Below, one piece after another: positions 41,675-51,417 of a stretch of DNA of 64,000 nt (within the stretch, counting starts at the first letter, position 1; each line of letters opens with the position of its first letter). The DNA comes from Planctomycetaceae bacterium (lineage in GTDB: Bacteria > Planctomycetota > Planctomycetia > Planctomycetales > Planctomycetaceae). The position numbers and the translations under genes are program-made. The notes below the pieces were generated by a model. It had not been told where the DNA came from. It saw only the letters and a program-made list of their open reading frames with translations, and did not search any database. The stretch covers positions 1,364,001 to 1,428,000 of the forward strand of contig CP051247.1 of NCBI GenBank assembly GCA_017795105.1. The letters run 5' to 3'.

Positions 41675-41714
41675 GTGCCCGAAAGTGCAGCAATCGAGCG
41701 CACTTTGCGGGCAC
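41675..41714. repeat. Inverted repeat upstream of glnN
   Basis: GTGCCCGAAAGTGC (41675-41688) pairs with GCACTTTGCGGGCAC (41700-41714), 14 bp with a single bulge and an 11-base loop. It lies between the end of the PQQ-propeller gene's upstream neighbour region and glnN, 218 bp before the glnN start, so it could be an attenuator-type hairpin, a palindromic repeat, or an operator. There is no T-tract that would make it a terminator. The rest of 41458-41785 shows no gene. Confidence 0.6.
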
Positions 41715-41785
41715 AGTAGCATAATCGCGAAGCAACAGGTAGCAGCTCAGGCAGAGTCAGCCGAGCTCCCGCGGCGTAATTCCCC

Positions 41786-43300
41786 TTACCGCTGCGAAAC
41801 CTGAGAGGGCCGGCTGGCTCGCAAGTCGTAACAGGCCAGGCCGTCTTTCAGACGCAGGTACAAGAACCCATCAGCAAATGCCGGAGTCGCGCACCGCAAT
41901 GGCCCGTGCTTGCCGATTTCCTGCTGATACTTCTTCAGACCTTCCTTCCGAGTCTCGGCGTCGAGGCCGGTTTCATCCATCTGAAAACGGGCCCGCAACT
42001 CCGAGGTGGGCACGAGGCGATAACTCCGGTCAATCTGAGCATCGAAGATCTGTTCGAACTCCTCGGTTTTCAGCGAGAAGGCCAGAATGCCGTCGTAGGC
42101 GTAGAAGCCGACCTTGCCCGCGGCGATTGGAGATCCCCACTGCGGATTCTCCATATCGAGATTCGCCATCCACAACTGACTTCCCGTCTCGAGATCGACG
42201 CAGGCCAGTTTCCGCTCTCCCTGCACGAACACAGCATTTCCAGCAACAATCGGCGTGCTTCCTTTGTCGGTAACACGCTGAAACACCCACAACGACTCCG
42301 CCCCGGTTGGGGTCATCTGAAAGCAGCGCAGCCCCTTCTTACGGCTGTTCCCGTACACCAGCAGCTTGTCCCCCACGACAATCGGCGACGCATGTCCTCC
42401 CTCGGAGTCGACTTTCCAGATCTGATCCCCGGTCTGGGCATCGAGGCAAACCGTTGAACCGCCAGCAATTACGGAAATCAGATACGTCTTGCCATCGTGT
42501 TTCCACGCCGCCGGCGACGCGTGGGTGCCCTTGATGTTCTCTTCCGCCGTGTCCCAGCAAATTTCCCCCGTCTGTGCATTCAATCCGAACAGGTTTGTCG
42601 CGTTGAAGACGGCGATATCATCTTCCACCAGGACCGAGGCCTGATAATACTCATCGCGAAATTCGCCCGGCAGCTTGGTCTGCCACAGCTGTTCGCCCGA
42701 TTTCACATCCAGACATCGCGCCTGACGGCCGGCTCCCAGAATGTAGAGGCGATTGCCAACCACCGTGGGACAGCCCGACTGCGGAAACCGGGTGTACGTC
42801 GAATCGCTTTGGTTCTTCCAGAGTTCTTCGCCGGTCCGAGCGTCGTAAGCCATGACGAATTCGCGGAACTGATAGGCTTTCGCATGCTCTTCGTCTTCGT
42901 TCCGACGATTGATCTCGTATTGTTCGTACTCTTCATCGGTCATATTGCCCCGCTTATCCGGAGCCAGCCAGGGGTATTTCCGCGGTGGAGGCGGATCGCC
43001 GACGAGCTCTTTCTTGTGCGTAAACAGGTAGACCATGCCATCGGCAACGACCGGAGAACCCCAGCCTCCGCTGCGAGCCGAGTCGATCTCTCCGCTCGTC
43101 CAGGCTGGTTCGAGTCCCGCTTTCGGCAATTCTTCGATCAACTCCGGAGACGATTCCAGATACCCGGTCCGGCTCGGCCCTCGCCATTGATTCCAGTCGG
43201 CTGCGAATGTCGAAGACGCGAACGTGAACGTAGCGATTGCGGTCAGCAGCATCGAGCTGAGGGAGACGCGCAGAATTCGATCGGACGAAGGCGGGAACAT
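41786..43300 (-). CDS. Secreted PQQ-like beta-propeller protein
   Basis: 504 residues. Signal peptide at about 1-34 (ending STFAAD), then the DWNQWRGPSRTGY opening characteristic of the planctomycete PQQ-like propeller family. Repeat motifs include TGEELWKNQSDSTY, SGEQLWQTKLPGEF, TGDQIWKVDSEGG and TGSQLWMANLDMEN. About seven to eight blades are expected. No haem site. Start set at ATG 43298-43300 because GGAG lies six bases upstream; the frame is open further upstream without signal-peptide features. Monocistronic; the divergent tatC starts 440 bp away. Confidence 0.9.
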   Translation of the reverse strand: MFPPSSDRILRVSLSSMLLTAIATFTFASSTFAADWNQWRGPSRTGYLESSPELIEELPKAGLEPAWTSGEIDSARSGGWGSPVVADGMVYLFTHKKELVGDPPPPRKYPWLAPDKRGNMTDEEYEQYEINRRNEDEEHAKAYQFREFVMAYDARTGEELWKNQSDSTYTRFPQSGCPTVVGNRLYILGAGRQARCLDVKSGEQLWQTKLPGEFRDEYYQASVLVEDDIAVFNATNLFGLNAQTGEICWDTAEENIKGTHASPAAWKHDGKTYLISVIAGGSTVCLDAQTGDQIWKVDSEGGHASPIVVGDKLLVYGNSRKKGLRCFQMTPTGAESLWVFQRVTDKGSTPIVAGNAVFVQGERKLACVDLETGSQLWMANLDMENPQWGSPIAAGKVGFYAYDGILAFSLKTEEFEQIFDAQIDRSYRLVPTSELRARFQMDETGLDAETRKEGLKKYQQEIGKHGPLRCATPAFADGFLYLRLKDGLACYDLRASRPSQVSQR

Positions 43301-43740
43301 CGGGGTCTCCTTGGAGGCGAACGAGCGGCCGGGGTTTGCCGGAACAAACATGAGAATTCGTTTATCATCAGCCAATCTTTCTGGAATTCAAGCCCGAACG
43401 AGATCGCCTCGTAACGATTTTGCGGCTCGGGGAAACGGCTCGCGGAAGCTGGAGAACTTGCATGCGACCGCCCTCTTCCCGGCCTGAAGTCCATTGCATC
43501 CGAGGTTCAGCACGTTCATAATGAAGGCAGCTGGTTACCCGAGCGGCTCCAGCTGCACGATCCGAGCGAAATGCTTCGTGCGATAGACGGTCGAGCCGCG
43601 ATTCGAGGACGCCAGCTCTTTGCTCCCCTGGGCGAAACTCCTTTTTGCCCGAACGAGTACCCATCACGGTTCCGTCACCTCTTGTCGCCAGTGCGCGGAT
43701 TTTGTGCGCACCTCCTCCCGATCGAAAAGTGAGAATTCTG
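43301..43740. other. Divergent intergenic region
   Basis: 440 bp between the PQQ propeller (leftward) and tatC (rightward). Overlapping short frames on both strands are present, none recognisable. No repeat family seen. Promoters for both genes should lie here. Confidence 0.45.
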
Positions 43741-44871
<1,131 letters not shown>

Positions 44872-44930
44872 TCGCGTGTCGGACAGTTCAACCCTTGATT
44901 CCGACACACGACCGACGAGAATTGCCTTCC

Positions 44931-45425
<495 letters not shown>

Positions 45426-45448
45426 GCCGGTTTAAAAAAATCCATCCG

Positions 45449-45475
45449 GTGCCATGCCCACGCTCGCGTGGGCAT
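45449..45475 (+). repeat. Family 2 palindrome (forward)
   Basis: GGTGCC then ATGCCCACGC-TC-GCGTGGGCAT (core 45454-45475). Same orientation as the left arm of the hslV-hslU copy. It lies 24 bases past smpB and just before a small membrane-protein gene. Confidence 0.88.
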
Positions 45476-45509
45476 GTTCATTCAACGAGGCGAGGCAGAG
45501 ATCATTCCA

Positions 45510-45848
45510 ATGCTGATCCGAAAGACAAAGCGGAGCCATAACGCGGTCTTGTGGAATTACGCCGGCCTCTATGCCGTGCTGGCCGTGCCCTTCATGCTGA
45601 ATTCCATCTTCGTGACCGAGCCAGAACAGATCCCACTCATTCACAAGCTCTTCTCAGGGAACGCGATTCTGCAGTTGTGGACATTCTGCATCATCGCGAT
45701 CACGGCACTAACCTGCGTATTTTCAATCGTCACCGGGCGAAGAAATATCCTCGTTAAGACACTCCGAACTCCAGGAGTACGGCGCAACGCAGCGATTCTC
45801 TGGCTCGCAGTGGGAAGCATTGCCGCCCTCATCGGGTCAACCCGGTGA
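45510..45848 (+). CDS. Hypothetical small membrane protein
   Basis: 112 residues, not recognised. Three hydrophobic segments (about 17-34, 50-72 and 90-108) and short basic loops (MLIRKTKRSHN, TGRRNILVKTLRTPGVRRNA), so it is an integral membrane protein. The frame can be extended to a start inside the family 2 palindrome, but I use ATG 45510, after the repeat. It is closely flanked by family 2 palindromes on both sides and has no apparent operon partner. Confidence 0.6.
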   Translation: MLIRKTKRSHNAVLWNYAGLYAVLAVPFMLNSIFVTEPEQIPLIHKLFSGNAILQLWTFCIIAITALTCVFSIVTGRRNILVKTLRTPGVRRNAAILWLAVGSIAALIGSTR

Positions 45849-45877
45849 TCGAACGTGAATAGTTACACGCAGTATCG

Positions 45878-45905
45878 GGTGCCATGCCCACGCTCGCGTG
45901 GGCAT
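45878..45905 (+). repeat. Family 2 palindrome (forward)
   Basis: GGGTGCC then core ATGCCCACGC-TC-GCGTGGGCAT at 45884-45905, same orientation as the 45449 copy. It lies 30 bases after the stop of the small membrane-protein gene. The copy itself opens a frame (MPTLAWAC) that runs into the next gene and would mislead automatic start prediction. Confidence 0.88.
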
Positions 45906-45988
45906 GCTCGTTTGACGGGAGATTCCATCCCCTCGCCTCATGTTCTCTGAACTTGTTTTCGTTGTGGCGGGAGATCGATTTATCGACC

Positions 45989-46684
45989 ATGATGTTAGAT
46001 ATGTCGAATGGGGCTGCGCATCACACCGATGACTCGAAAAAAGCCGTCGATACACCTCGCCCGAGCGTGGTCGGCGCCGCACTGATCTCAGGTTTTTGCA
46101 TCTATTATCCAGTGCCTGGACTTCGCGGCGCGGCGTTCTGCCTTTTCCCAGGGATTGCCCAACGATCAATTCCAATGGCACTCAAAGCCGCCGCGTGTGG
46201 GTTTTTCGCTGACCTTGCCGTTGGGTACTTGTGGTATCTCACCGATATCGGCCCCGGGTATCGAACAACGGCCCCAACATATCCGGGTCCGATGTCGTTG
46301 ATCTACTATCTCCCACCGCTCCACGAGTCGTACCCTTCAGCATTCATTCTGGCGATAGCCCTGATCTCCTGGACTTCCACGATGTATGAGATCTGGATGC
46401 GTTTCTGGCAGCCCCGACTCAGTCGGGCTGACAAGGTCCGTATCCATTTGCTCGCAGCCGCGATTGTTTCAGTGGCCGCGATGATCCTGATGATCGTAAG
46501 TCGGATGGATACCAAGTGGCGGACCATTCAGCGTCCGGTACCCTACGAACTGTGGCCTCCCGCTCCAATCTTTTGCATATTCATCCTGGCGATTCCAATC
46601 TGCACGCTGGTCGTAGCAATCGTGACGAGGTCATCTTCTGAATCGTGCGGAGACGAAATAAGAGAAACGGGTAGCCCCGGTTGA
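45989..46684 (+). CDS. Hypothetical four-TM membrane protein, stop codon inside a repeat
   Basis: 231 residues, not recognised. Four or five hydrophobic segments (about 28-48, 62-80, 115-135, 150-172, 198-220) with Pro/Tyr-rich loops. I set the start at ATG 45989 rather than at the ATG within the family 2 palindrome at 45884, because the intervening 35 codons have no similarity to a signal or TM. A GGGAG is 15 bases upstream, so a later ATG (46001) is also possible. The last four residues and the TGA stop (46682-46684) come from the GGGTAGCCCCGGTTGATTC repeat arm. Flanked on both sides by repeats. Confidence 0.6.
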   Translation: MMLDMSNGAAHHTDDSKKAVDTPRPSVVGAALISGFCIYYPVPGLRGAAFCLFPGIAQRSIPMALKAAACGFFADLAVGYLWYLTDIGPGYRTTAPTYPGPMSLIYYLPPLHESYPSAFILAIALISWTSTMYEIWMRFWQPRLSRADKVRIHLLAAAIVSVAAMILMIVSRMDTKWRTIQRPVPYELWPPAPIFCIFILAIPICTLVVAIVTRSSSESCGDEIRETGSPG

Positions 46685-46731
46685 TTCGATACCAAACGTA
46701 AGCATGCCCACGCGAGCGTGGGCATGGCACC
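46669..46731 (-). repeat. Composite repeat: family 3 arm joined to family 2 palindrome (reverse)
   Basis: GGGTAGCCCCGG at 46669 (family 3 single arm) followed by ATACCAAACGTAAGC and the family 2 core ATGCCCACGC-GA-GCGTGGGCAT at 46704-46725, then GGCACCC. From TTCGATACC at 46685 to 46729 it is identical over 45 bp to 48077-48121. Orientation of the palindrome is opposite to the 45449 and 45878 copies. Confidence 0.88.
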
Positions 46732-46761
46732 CGACGAGTCAACCTGGGCGGACACACTCCG

Positions 46762-47385
46762 ATGAATGAAGCCAGCTGCGAACGGGTCTTGATGAATGAG
46801 CCTCTCATTGTTGTCCGCAACGAGATGGCAGAGCGGACCATTGTGAAAATTCATCCACGCGGATGGGCACTCCTCGTTGTCCTCCTGATTTTCTGTTCGC
46901 CGTTCTTCGCTGCGCCATTCCTCGCACTTCATTTACTGGTTACCGCTGAAGCTCCTGCGGACTGGGCTATCATTGTACTCTTTGCGGCGGTCTTCCTCTT
47001 CCCGTCGCTGTTCGGCATCAAGCTCTTTGTCGCCCATATCACAGATGCGATAAATGGCAGGTCCATCGTTCTAGATGATGCTCGCGACTGTCTGACGCTA
47101 AAGCGATTTGGAAAGACGAAACGTATCCCTTATTCAGAGATTTTGTCCATCCAATCTCGCATAAGCCCCTACAAGTGTTCGTTCGTCGGAGAACTCTTGA
47201 TCCAGACATCCTGCAGTAAAAACTCCGTGTCGATCTTCCGTACGCTTGGCGTCAGCGGGCCAACGGAAGATTCGATTCAAGGTAGTTTACGGCCACTGAT
47301 GGACCTGTTGAGCAATCATTGCATGGCCCCTCAAGTCAAATCGTCTCAACCCGTAAGATTCAGCTCGTATTTCTGGGGTGATTGA
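46762..47385 (+). CDS. Hypothetical two-TM protein with PH-like domain
   Basis: 207 residues, not recognised. Two TMs (about 32-55 and 65-90) and a C-terminal soluble region (95-180) with the pattern RSIVLDDARDCLTLKRFGK, TKRIPYSEILSIQSRISP, which resembles the beta-rich PH-like domain of small bacterial membrane proteins (same fold guess as 14935-15504 and 48165-48905). The start ATG 46762 follows the composite repeat by 30 bases; ATG 46792 (MNEPLIV) is an alternative. A secreted-protein gene follows. Confidence 0.62.
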   Translation: MNEASCERVLMNEPLIVVRNEMAERTIVKIHPRGWALLVVLLIFCSPFFAAPFLALHLLVTAEAPADWAIIVLFAAVFLFPSLFGIKLFVAHITDAINGRSIVLDDARDCLTLKRFGKTKRIPYSEILSIQSRISPYKCSFVGELLIQTSCSKNSVSIFRTLGVSGPTEDSIQGSLRPLMDLLSNHCMAPQVKSSQPVRFSSYFWGD

Positions 47386-47476
47386 TCACGCAAAGGGTGG
47401 CGGAGTCCCACTAGGTTACTGGGCGGGAACGTCCGACATATCGTTGACCATGTCCCTCAGCATTCTCGAAGCCCCT

Positions 47477-47935
47477 ATGAGGAAAGTCCGTATGTTGCCA
47501 TTCCCCCGGCCGTTCGTCCTCGGGCTTTTTGCAGTTCTCACGGTCCTCACGTTGGGGCAAACCGCCACGGCGGATCTGGGGTCCTGCATCGTTCTCCAGC
47601 ATGTGCATAGCGATCCCGAGTTGTGCAAACACGCTGCCTCGGAACTCGTTCGGGCGCACGAAAGCTCGCCCGCCTCCGACGGTCACATTGTGTTCATCCT
47701 CCAGATCCTGAGCCCGTACGAAGAGCATCCGGAAGGGAGTTACATCATCAGTCCGACGGAACTCGGCTCCCCCAAAGGAGCCGGCACTCGTGGTTATGAA
47801 CTTCAGGCATTCGGCAAGACCGGAATTGAAAACGGCGTCGCGGAGTTCGTGAAGGGATTCGCGGAAGGACGCATTTACGAGATCAAACACGGAGAGCGCC
47901 GCAGCCGACAAGAACGGCCGCACTATCGTGAATGA
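47477..47935 (+). CDS. Hypothetical secreted protein
   Basis: 152 residues, not recognised. The N-terminus MRKVRMLPFPRPFVLGLFAV, running on hydrophobic to QTATADLG, is a signal peptide (cleavage near residue 31). The mature part has His/Ser/Asp-rich motifs (LQHVHSDPELCKHAASELV, ending KHGERRSRQERPHYRE) and two Cys. A GTG frame start at 47378, overlapping the stop of the previous gene, would add 33 residues before the signal peptide; I regard it as unlikely. ATG 47492 with AGGAAAG upstream is another option. It ends at the family 3 palindrome pair. Confidence 0.6.
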   Translation: MRKVRMLPFPRPFVLGLFAVLTVLTLGQTATADLGSCIVLQHVHSDPELCKHAASELVRAHESSPASDGHIVFILQILSPYEEHPEGSYIISPTELGSPKGAGTRGYELQAFGKTGIENGVAEFVKGFAEGRIYEIKHGERRSRQERPHYRE

Positions 47936-47942
47936 TCTCACC

Positions 47943-48069
47943 GGGTAGCCCCGGTTGATTCAACCGGGGTGGCGAAGCCACAAAAGGTTGGCCAACGAGA
48001 ACCGCCCGCCCAGAGCGTCACCTCCTGCCGACTTCGTCGGCCCCGGTCGCGGAGCAACCGGGGCTACCC
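47943..48069. repeat. Family 3 palindrome pair (REPIN-like)
   Basis: Left arm GGGTAG then CCCCGGTTGA-T-TCAACCGGGG (47949-47969), a perfect 10-bp palindrome. Right arm CCCCGGT-CGCGGAGC-AACCGGGG then CTACCC (48041-48069). The arms are inverted, 127 bp overall. A single arm occurs at 46669. Lies seven bases after the stop of the secreted-protein gene. Confidence 0.9.
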
Positions 48070-48076
48070 TTTCTTG

Positions 48077-48127
48077 TTCGATACCAAACGTAAGCATGCC
48101 CACGCGAGCGTGGGCATGGCAACCCGG
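48077..48127 (-). repeat. Family 2 palindrome (reverse), 45-bp duplicate
   Basis: TTCGATACCAAACGTAAGC, then core ATGCCCACGC-GA-GCGTGGGCAT (48096-48117) and GGCA. 45 bp identical to 46685-46729. It closes the repeat-bordered stretch 45449-48127. Confidence 0.88.
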
Positions 48128-48164
48128 CGGGTTGTTGCCGGTTTGATTTCGGTGGGGACTTTTC

Positions 48165-48905
48165 TCAGTTCGAGTCGTCGCGGACCTGGACCTGGAGGGC
48201 TCCGAGCATTTTGGTGATCGACTTTTCTTTGTCGCCGATGAAGAAGACGTTCTCCAGAACGATGGCCCGGCGTTCGTTGCTGGGGTGCAGGATCAGGCGG
48301 CCGGAGCCGAGGAGCATGTACTCGAACAGGTCGTTGATTTCCTTGTCGATCCGCAGGTTCGGAGCCGAGAAGCGTTCGAGGTCACTCAGGAAGCCGTGGT
48401 GGTGCAGCAGTTCGTTCGGGCGGACTTCCCAGTAATCGAACTGCACGCCGATCTTCACCAGCAGAAACATCGCGGCAAAGATGCTGAAGAAGATGTAGTA
48501 GAAGAACGCGTTGGCAATCGGGCGGACACGCGAGACGATGCCGCTCAGGAACGGAGCGAGATCGGGGACGTTCGACAGTAAGACATAGCCGCCGAGGACG
48601 AACGCCGCGATGCAGAAGAAGAGCGTCAGCGAGGTCGTGCGGGGGAAGTCGAACGAGATAACGACCATGTTCACGGCGAAGATCGCCAGGAAGACCGTGC
48701 CGAGCGTGATCGAAACGCGGCCGACGTTTTCCAGGCCGTACAGCCCGTGGGACATATGCATCCAGATCGCGACGATGAGCGAAGCGATGACCGTGGGATA
48801 CATGAAGACGATCTTCGGATACGAAACCAGATAGATGCTCTTGGGCAGCCCCTGCTTTTCGAGGGTCTTCGCTTCCGGAGATTGAGTCATGGGATCGACC
48901 GACAT
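48165..48905 (-). CDS. PH-like domain membrane protein
   Basis: 246 residues. Four hydrophobic segments in the N-terminal half (about 30-50, 60-82, 90-110, 128-150), then a soluble C-terminal region with the PH-like (DUF304-type) beta pattern: YWEVRPNELLHHHGFLSDLE, RKFSAPNLRIDKEI-type strand (ERFSAPNLRIDKEINDLFEY) and SGRLILHPSNERRAIVLENV. Fold assignment is from pattern only. Start at ATG 48903-48905 with AAGGA six bases upstream; the frame is open further upstream but implausible. It follows the DUF423 gene on the same strand. Confidence 0.78.
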   Translation of the reverse strand: MSVDPMTQSPEAKTLEKQGLPKSIYLVSYPKIVFMYPTVIASLIVAIWMHMSHGLYGLENVGRVSITLGTVFLAIFAVNMVVISFDFPRTTSLTLFFCIAAFVLGGYVLLSNVPDLAPFLSGIVSRVRPIANAFFYYIFFSIFAAMFLLVKIGVQFDYWEVRPNELLHHHGFLSDLERFSAPNLRIDKEINDLFEYMLLGSGRLILHPSNERRAIVLENVFFIGDKEKSITKMLGALQVQVRDDSN

Positions 48906-49054
48906 GCAGCGTCCTTTATCCAGGCAGACGGAAATCGTGGTGTCAAAGCGGCCTGCTCGAAAGCAGCAATCGTATCGTGACGGGTTCCTCAGCCGAATGC
49001 AATCTTTGAATGACGGCCCTTCCCTGAGACTAACGGGGACGAGCCGCATCCGGT

Positions 49055-49501
49055 TCACGAATTTGGCGAGGACTCAACTGTTTTCGCCGGCCCCCGGAGC
49101 CCGATCGCCAGCAGCACCCAGCCGATAATGAACGCCATTCCGCCGAACGGCGTGATCATGCCGAGCTTCGGAATCGCCAGCAGCGTCAACAGATAAAGGC
49201 TGCCGGAGAACAGCAGAATACCGATCACAAAGCAGATGCCAGCCGCGTTCAGAAGGCGACAGCGGCGGCCCGTCAGTCCGAGAAACAGCAGTCCCAGCGC
49301 GTGCCAGAACTGGTAGTCGGCTGCGGTTTTGAAGTCGCCCAGATACTTGTGAGCGGCCGCGATGGGAGCGCCGGCGACGACTTTGTCCGGCATGCTCCCA
49401 TACAGTTTCTCAAACCGATCCCCAAGCCCGTGAGCGGCGAAGGCTCCGGTGATGACCGCCAGACCGGCGAAGATCGCTCCGACAACACTCCAGCGGTTCA
49501 T
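49055..49501 (-). CDS. DUF423 family membrane protein (YgdD-like)
   Basis: 148 residues, four TMs. Conserved DUF423 features: AIFAGLAVITGAFAAHGLGD at the N-terminus (with the Gly-Ala-Phe-Gly/Ala-Ala-His-Gly motif), TAADYQFWHALGLLFLGL, GILLFSGSLYLLTL and TPFGGMAFIIGWVLLA. Function unknown. An insert of about 12 residues (SMPDKVVAGAPIAA) is seen after the first motif. Same strand and 21 bp downstream of the Nramp-like gene, so likely co-transcribed. Confidence 0.92.
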   Translation of the reverse strand: MNRWSVVGAIFAGLAVITGAFAAHGLGDRFEKLYGSMPDKVVAGAPIAAAHKYLGDFKTAADYQFWHALGLLFLGLTGRRCRLLNAAGICFVIGILLFSGSLYLLTLLAIPKLGMITPFGGMAFIIGWVLLAIGLRGPAKTVESSPNS

Positions 49502-49522
49502 GCGAAGCCTTCCCGATCTCGA

Positions 49523-51292
49523 TTACGGCTGGGCCACGGTTTCGAGGGCGTCCCGATCGTCCGGCGTCGGCGGTTCCGGCTTGCGGATCAGCTGCACGAT
49601 GACGGCCAGAGCCACGAAGGCCCCGAGCACCGAGAAGCCGAAGGTCGGGTACGGGCTCGACTTGATGCTCCAGAAGCTTCCGAACGCGGCCAGGGCCACG
49701 GCCAGTCCCATCAGCACATTCCAGATGACCAGCTTGATTCCCTGCGGGCGATACTTGCCCATCAGGCTCTTCGAGTTGAACATCAGGTAGAAAGTGATGT
49801 AGGCGATTGGCAGCAGCACCATCCCGAACATCGAAGTCGGCACGGCCAGCCAGAGTTTCGCTTCACCCGACCAGATGAACGGCCCCATGGCTCCGGAAAT
49901 TCCAGCCAGGAAGCAGCCGATGCGGTGATACGTTCCAGTGTGCGGCAGGTTGAAGATTTCGCAGAAGACGAACCCGTTGATCAGCATCAGAATGACAATC
50001 GTCGAAACCGCCATGCCGAGCACGCCGACACCGAAGATGTACTGCGAGAAGATCGGCCCGGTGAGTGCTTTCAGCGAATCGGCCAGATTGAAGGCATCTC
50101 GGGTCACGAGCATCGCAGCCAGAGTTTTGTCGGCTTCCGGCAGATTCTCCTTGGCAGCGGCGAGGGCCTCCGGATCGGCGGCCAGTTCGCTGTATTTCTC
50201 TTCGCCGAGTTCGCTCTTCAGGCGGCTCTCGACCAGTCCGTTGTAGCTGCCGACCAGGTTCTTGGCCGGAACAATCGGCTGCCCGCTGGCATCGACTTCG
50301 CCCAGGAATCCGGGAGCAGGTGTGGCGTGGAACTGGGAAGCGGCGGCGATCACCACGCAGCTCGTGGCGAGCATGAACGGGATGAACAGACCGAACGCGA
50401 GGTCGAAAATCGCCAGTTCGCGGTACGCCTGATTCCAGCCTTTGCGGAGCATCGAGTACGGAAGCAGGAATGTCATGTTGATTCCGACGGCAGTCGCCGC
50501 AGCGGTGATCATGACCTGCTGCTGATTCTTCACGATAAAGTCGGACCAGAACTGAGCGTGTTCGCCGGAGGCAGCCAGCAGCTCACTAAACTGGTCTGAC
50601 GGTCGAGATAATAAGGAGAAGTCGGGGATGAAGCCCGCGAAAATCGCCCCCCAGTCCAGCCCGTCTCCGCTGATTGTCATTTTGAACACGACGCCGAAGA
50701 AGCAGATCACGACGAGGCCGACCATGAGCTTCAGCACCATTTCGAAGATCTGAATCCCTCGTCCGCCCGAATCGTAGAACCAGATCACGATGCCGGTGCA
50801 GACGAACATGATGGCGACGATAATCACCTTGCTGATAAAGGGATCCATCGCCCCTTCGCCGAAGACGCCGGGCATCAGGTTCTGCTGAATGGCCGCGGTG
50901 CCGAGCGCGAATTGCGGCATACACCAGACGAAGTTGGCCATCATCGAAGCGATTGCCCAGCCCCAGCCGAGAACAGGGTTCACGTGCTTATTGATCGCAT
51001 GAAACGGGCGCTCGCCGGTGGAAAGGCTGACGTAAGCGATGGCACTGAGCATGATAATGCCCATGATCATCGCGAGCGGCTGCAGCCACATGAGGCCGAA
51101 GCCGGCCAGCACGCCGAGATACAGACTGCCGGAGAGCGAGCCCCCGCCGAGCGTGATGGCACTCTGCAACCAGCCCGGACCGGAAAGGGAGACATAGCCT
51201 CCCATGCGGGTCAGAAAGGGCTTGTTCTGCAATTGCTCCAGATAGGCCTTTTCAGTGGACTGGGCGGGAGAATCGGCTGCCGGTTCGTTCAT
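49523..51292 (-). CDS. Divergent Nramp-family transporter without canonical metal-binding motifs
   Basis: 589 residues, about twelve TMs, Nramp/LeuT-type fold. The family start SLSGPGWLQSAITL is recognisable, but the TM1 metal motif DPGN is replaced by GGGS (residues 49-52) and the TM6 MPHN motif by a GINM-like stretch (VGINMTFLLPYSML, around 268-282). Without these ligands manganese or iron transport is doubtful; the relative NRMT group (Mg2+) also has altered motifs. A soluble insert of about 60 residues lies near 320-385 (PEADKTLAAML region). The substrate is unknown. It is the first gene of a unit with DUF423. Confidence 0.75.
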   Translation of the reverse strand: MNEPAADSPAQSTEKAYLEQLQNKPFLTRMGGYVSLSGPGWLQSAITLGGGSLSGSLYLGVLAGFGLMWLQPLAMIMGIIMLSAIAYVSLSTGERPFHAINKHVNPVLGWGWAIASMMANFVWCMPQFALGTAAIQQNLMPGVFGEGAMDPFISKVIIVAIMFVCTGIVIWFYDSGGRGIQIFEMVLKLMVGLVVICFFGVVFKMTISGDGLDWGAIFAGFIPDFSLLSRPSDQFSELLAASGEHAQFWSDFIVKNQQQVMITAAATAVGINMTFLLPYSMLRKGWNQAYRELAIFDLAFGLFIPFMLATSCVVIAAASQFHATPAPGFLGEVDASGQPIVPAKNLVGSYNGLVESRLKSELGEEKYSELAADPEALAAAKENLPEADKTLAAMLVTRDAFNLADSLKALTGPIFSQYIFGVGVLGMAVSTIVILMLINGFVFCEIFNLPHTGTYHRIGCFLAGISGAMGPFIWSGEAKLWLAVPTSMFGMVLLPIAYITFYLMFNSKSLMGKYRPQGIKLVIWNVLMGLAVALAAFGSFWSIKSSPYPTFGFSVLGAFVALAVIVQLIRKPEPPTPDDRDALETVAQP

Positions 51293-51417
51293 GGATCTTG
51301 CCTGGGGGAAATGGGAGGGGCATCTGGAATTTCGACAACAGATGCACGGTTTTTGATATGGGATAACAGCCTATCGGTGGACGATACGCAACACAAGCGC
51401 GGCCTGAACGATTCTGT

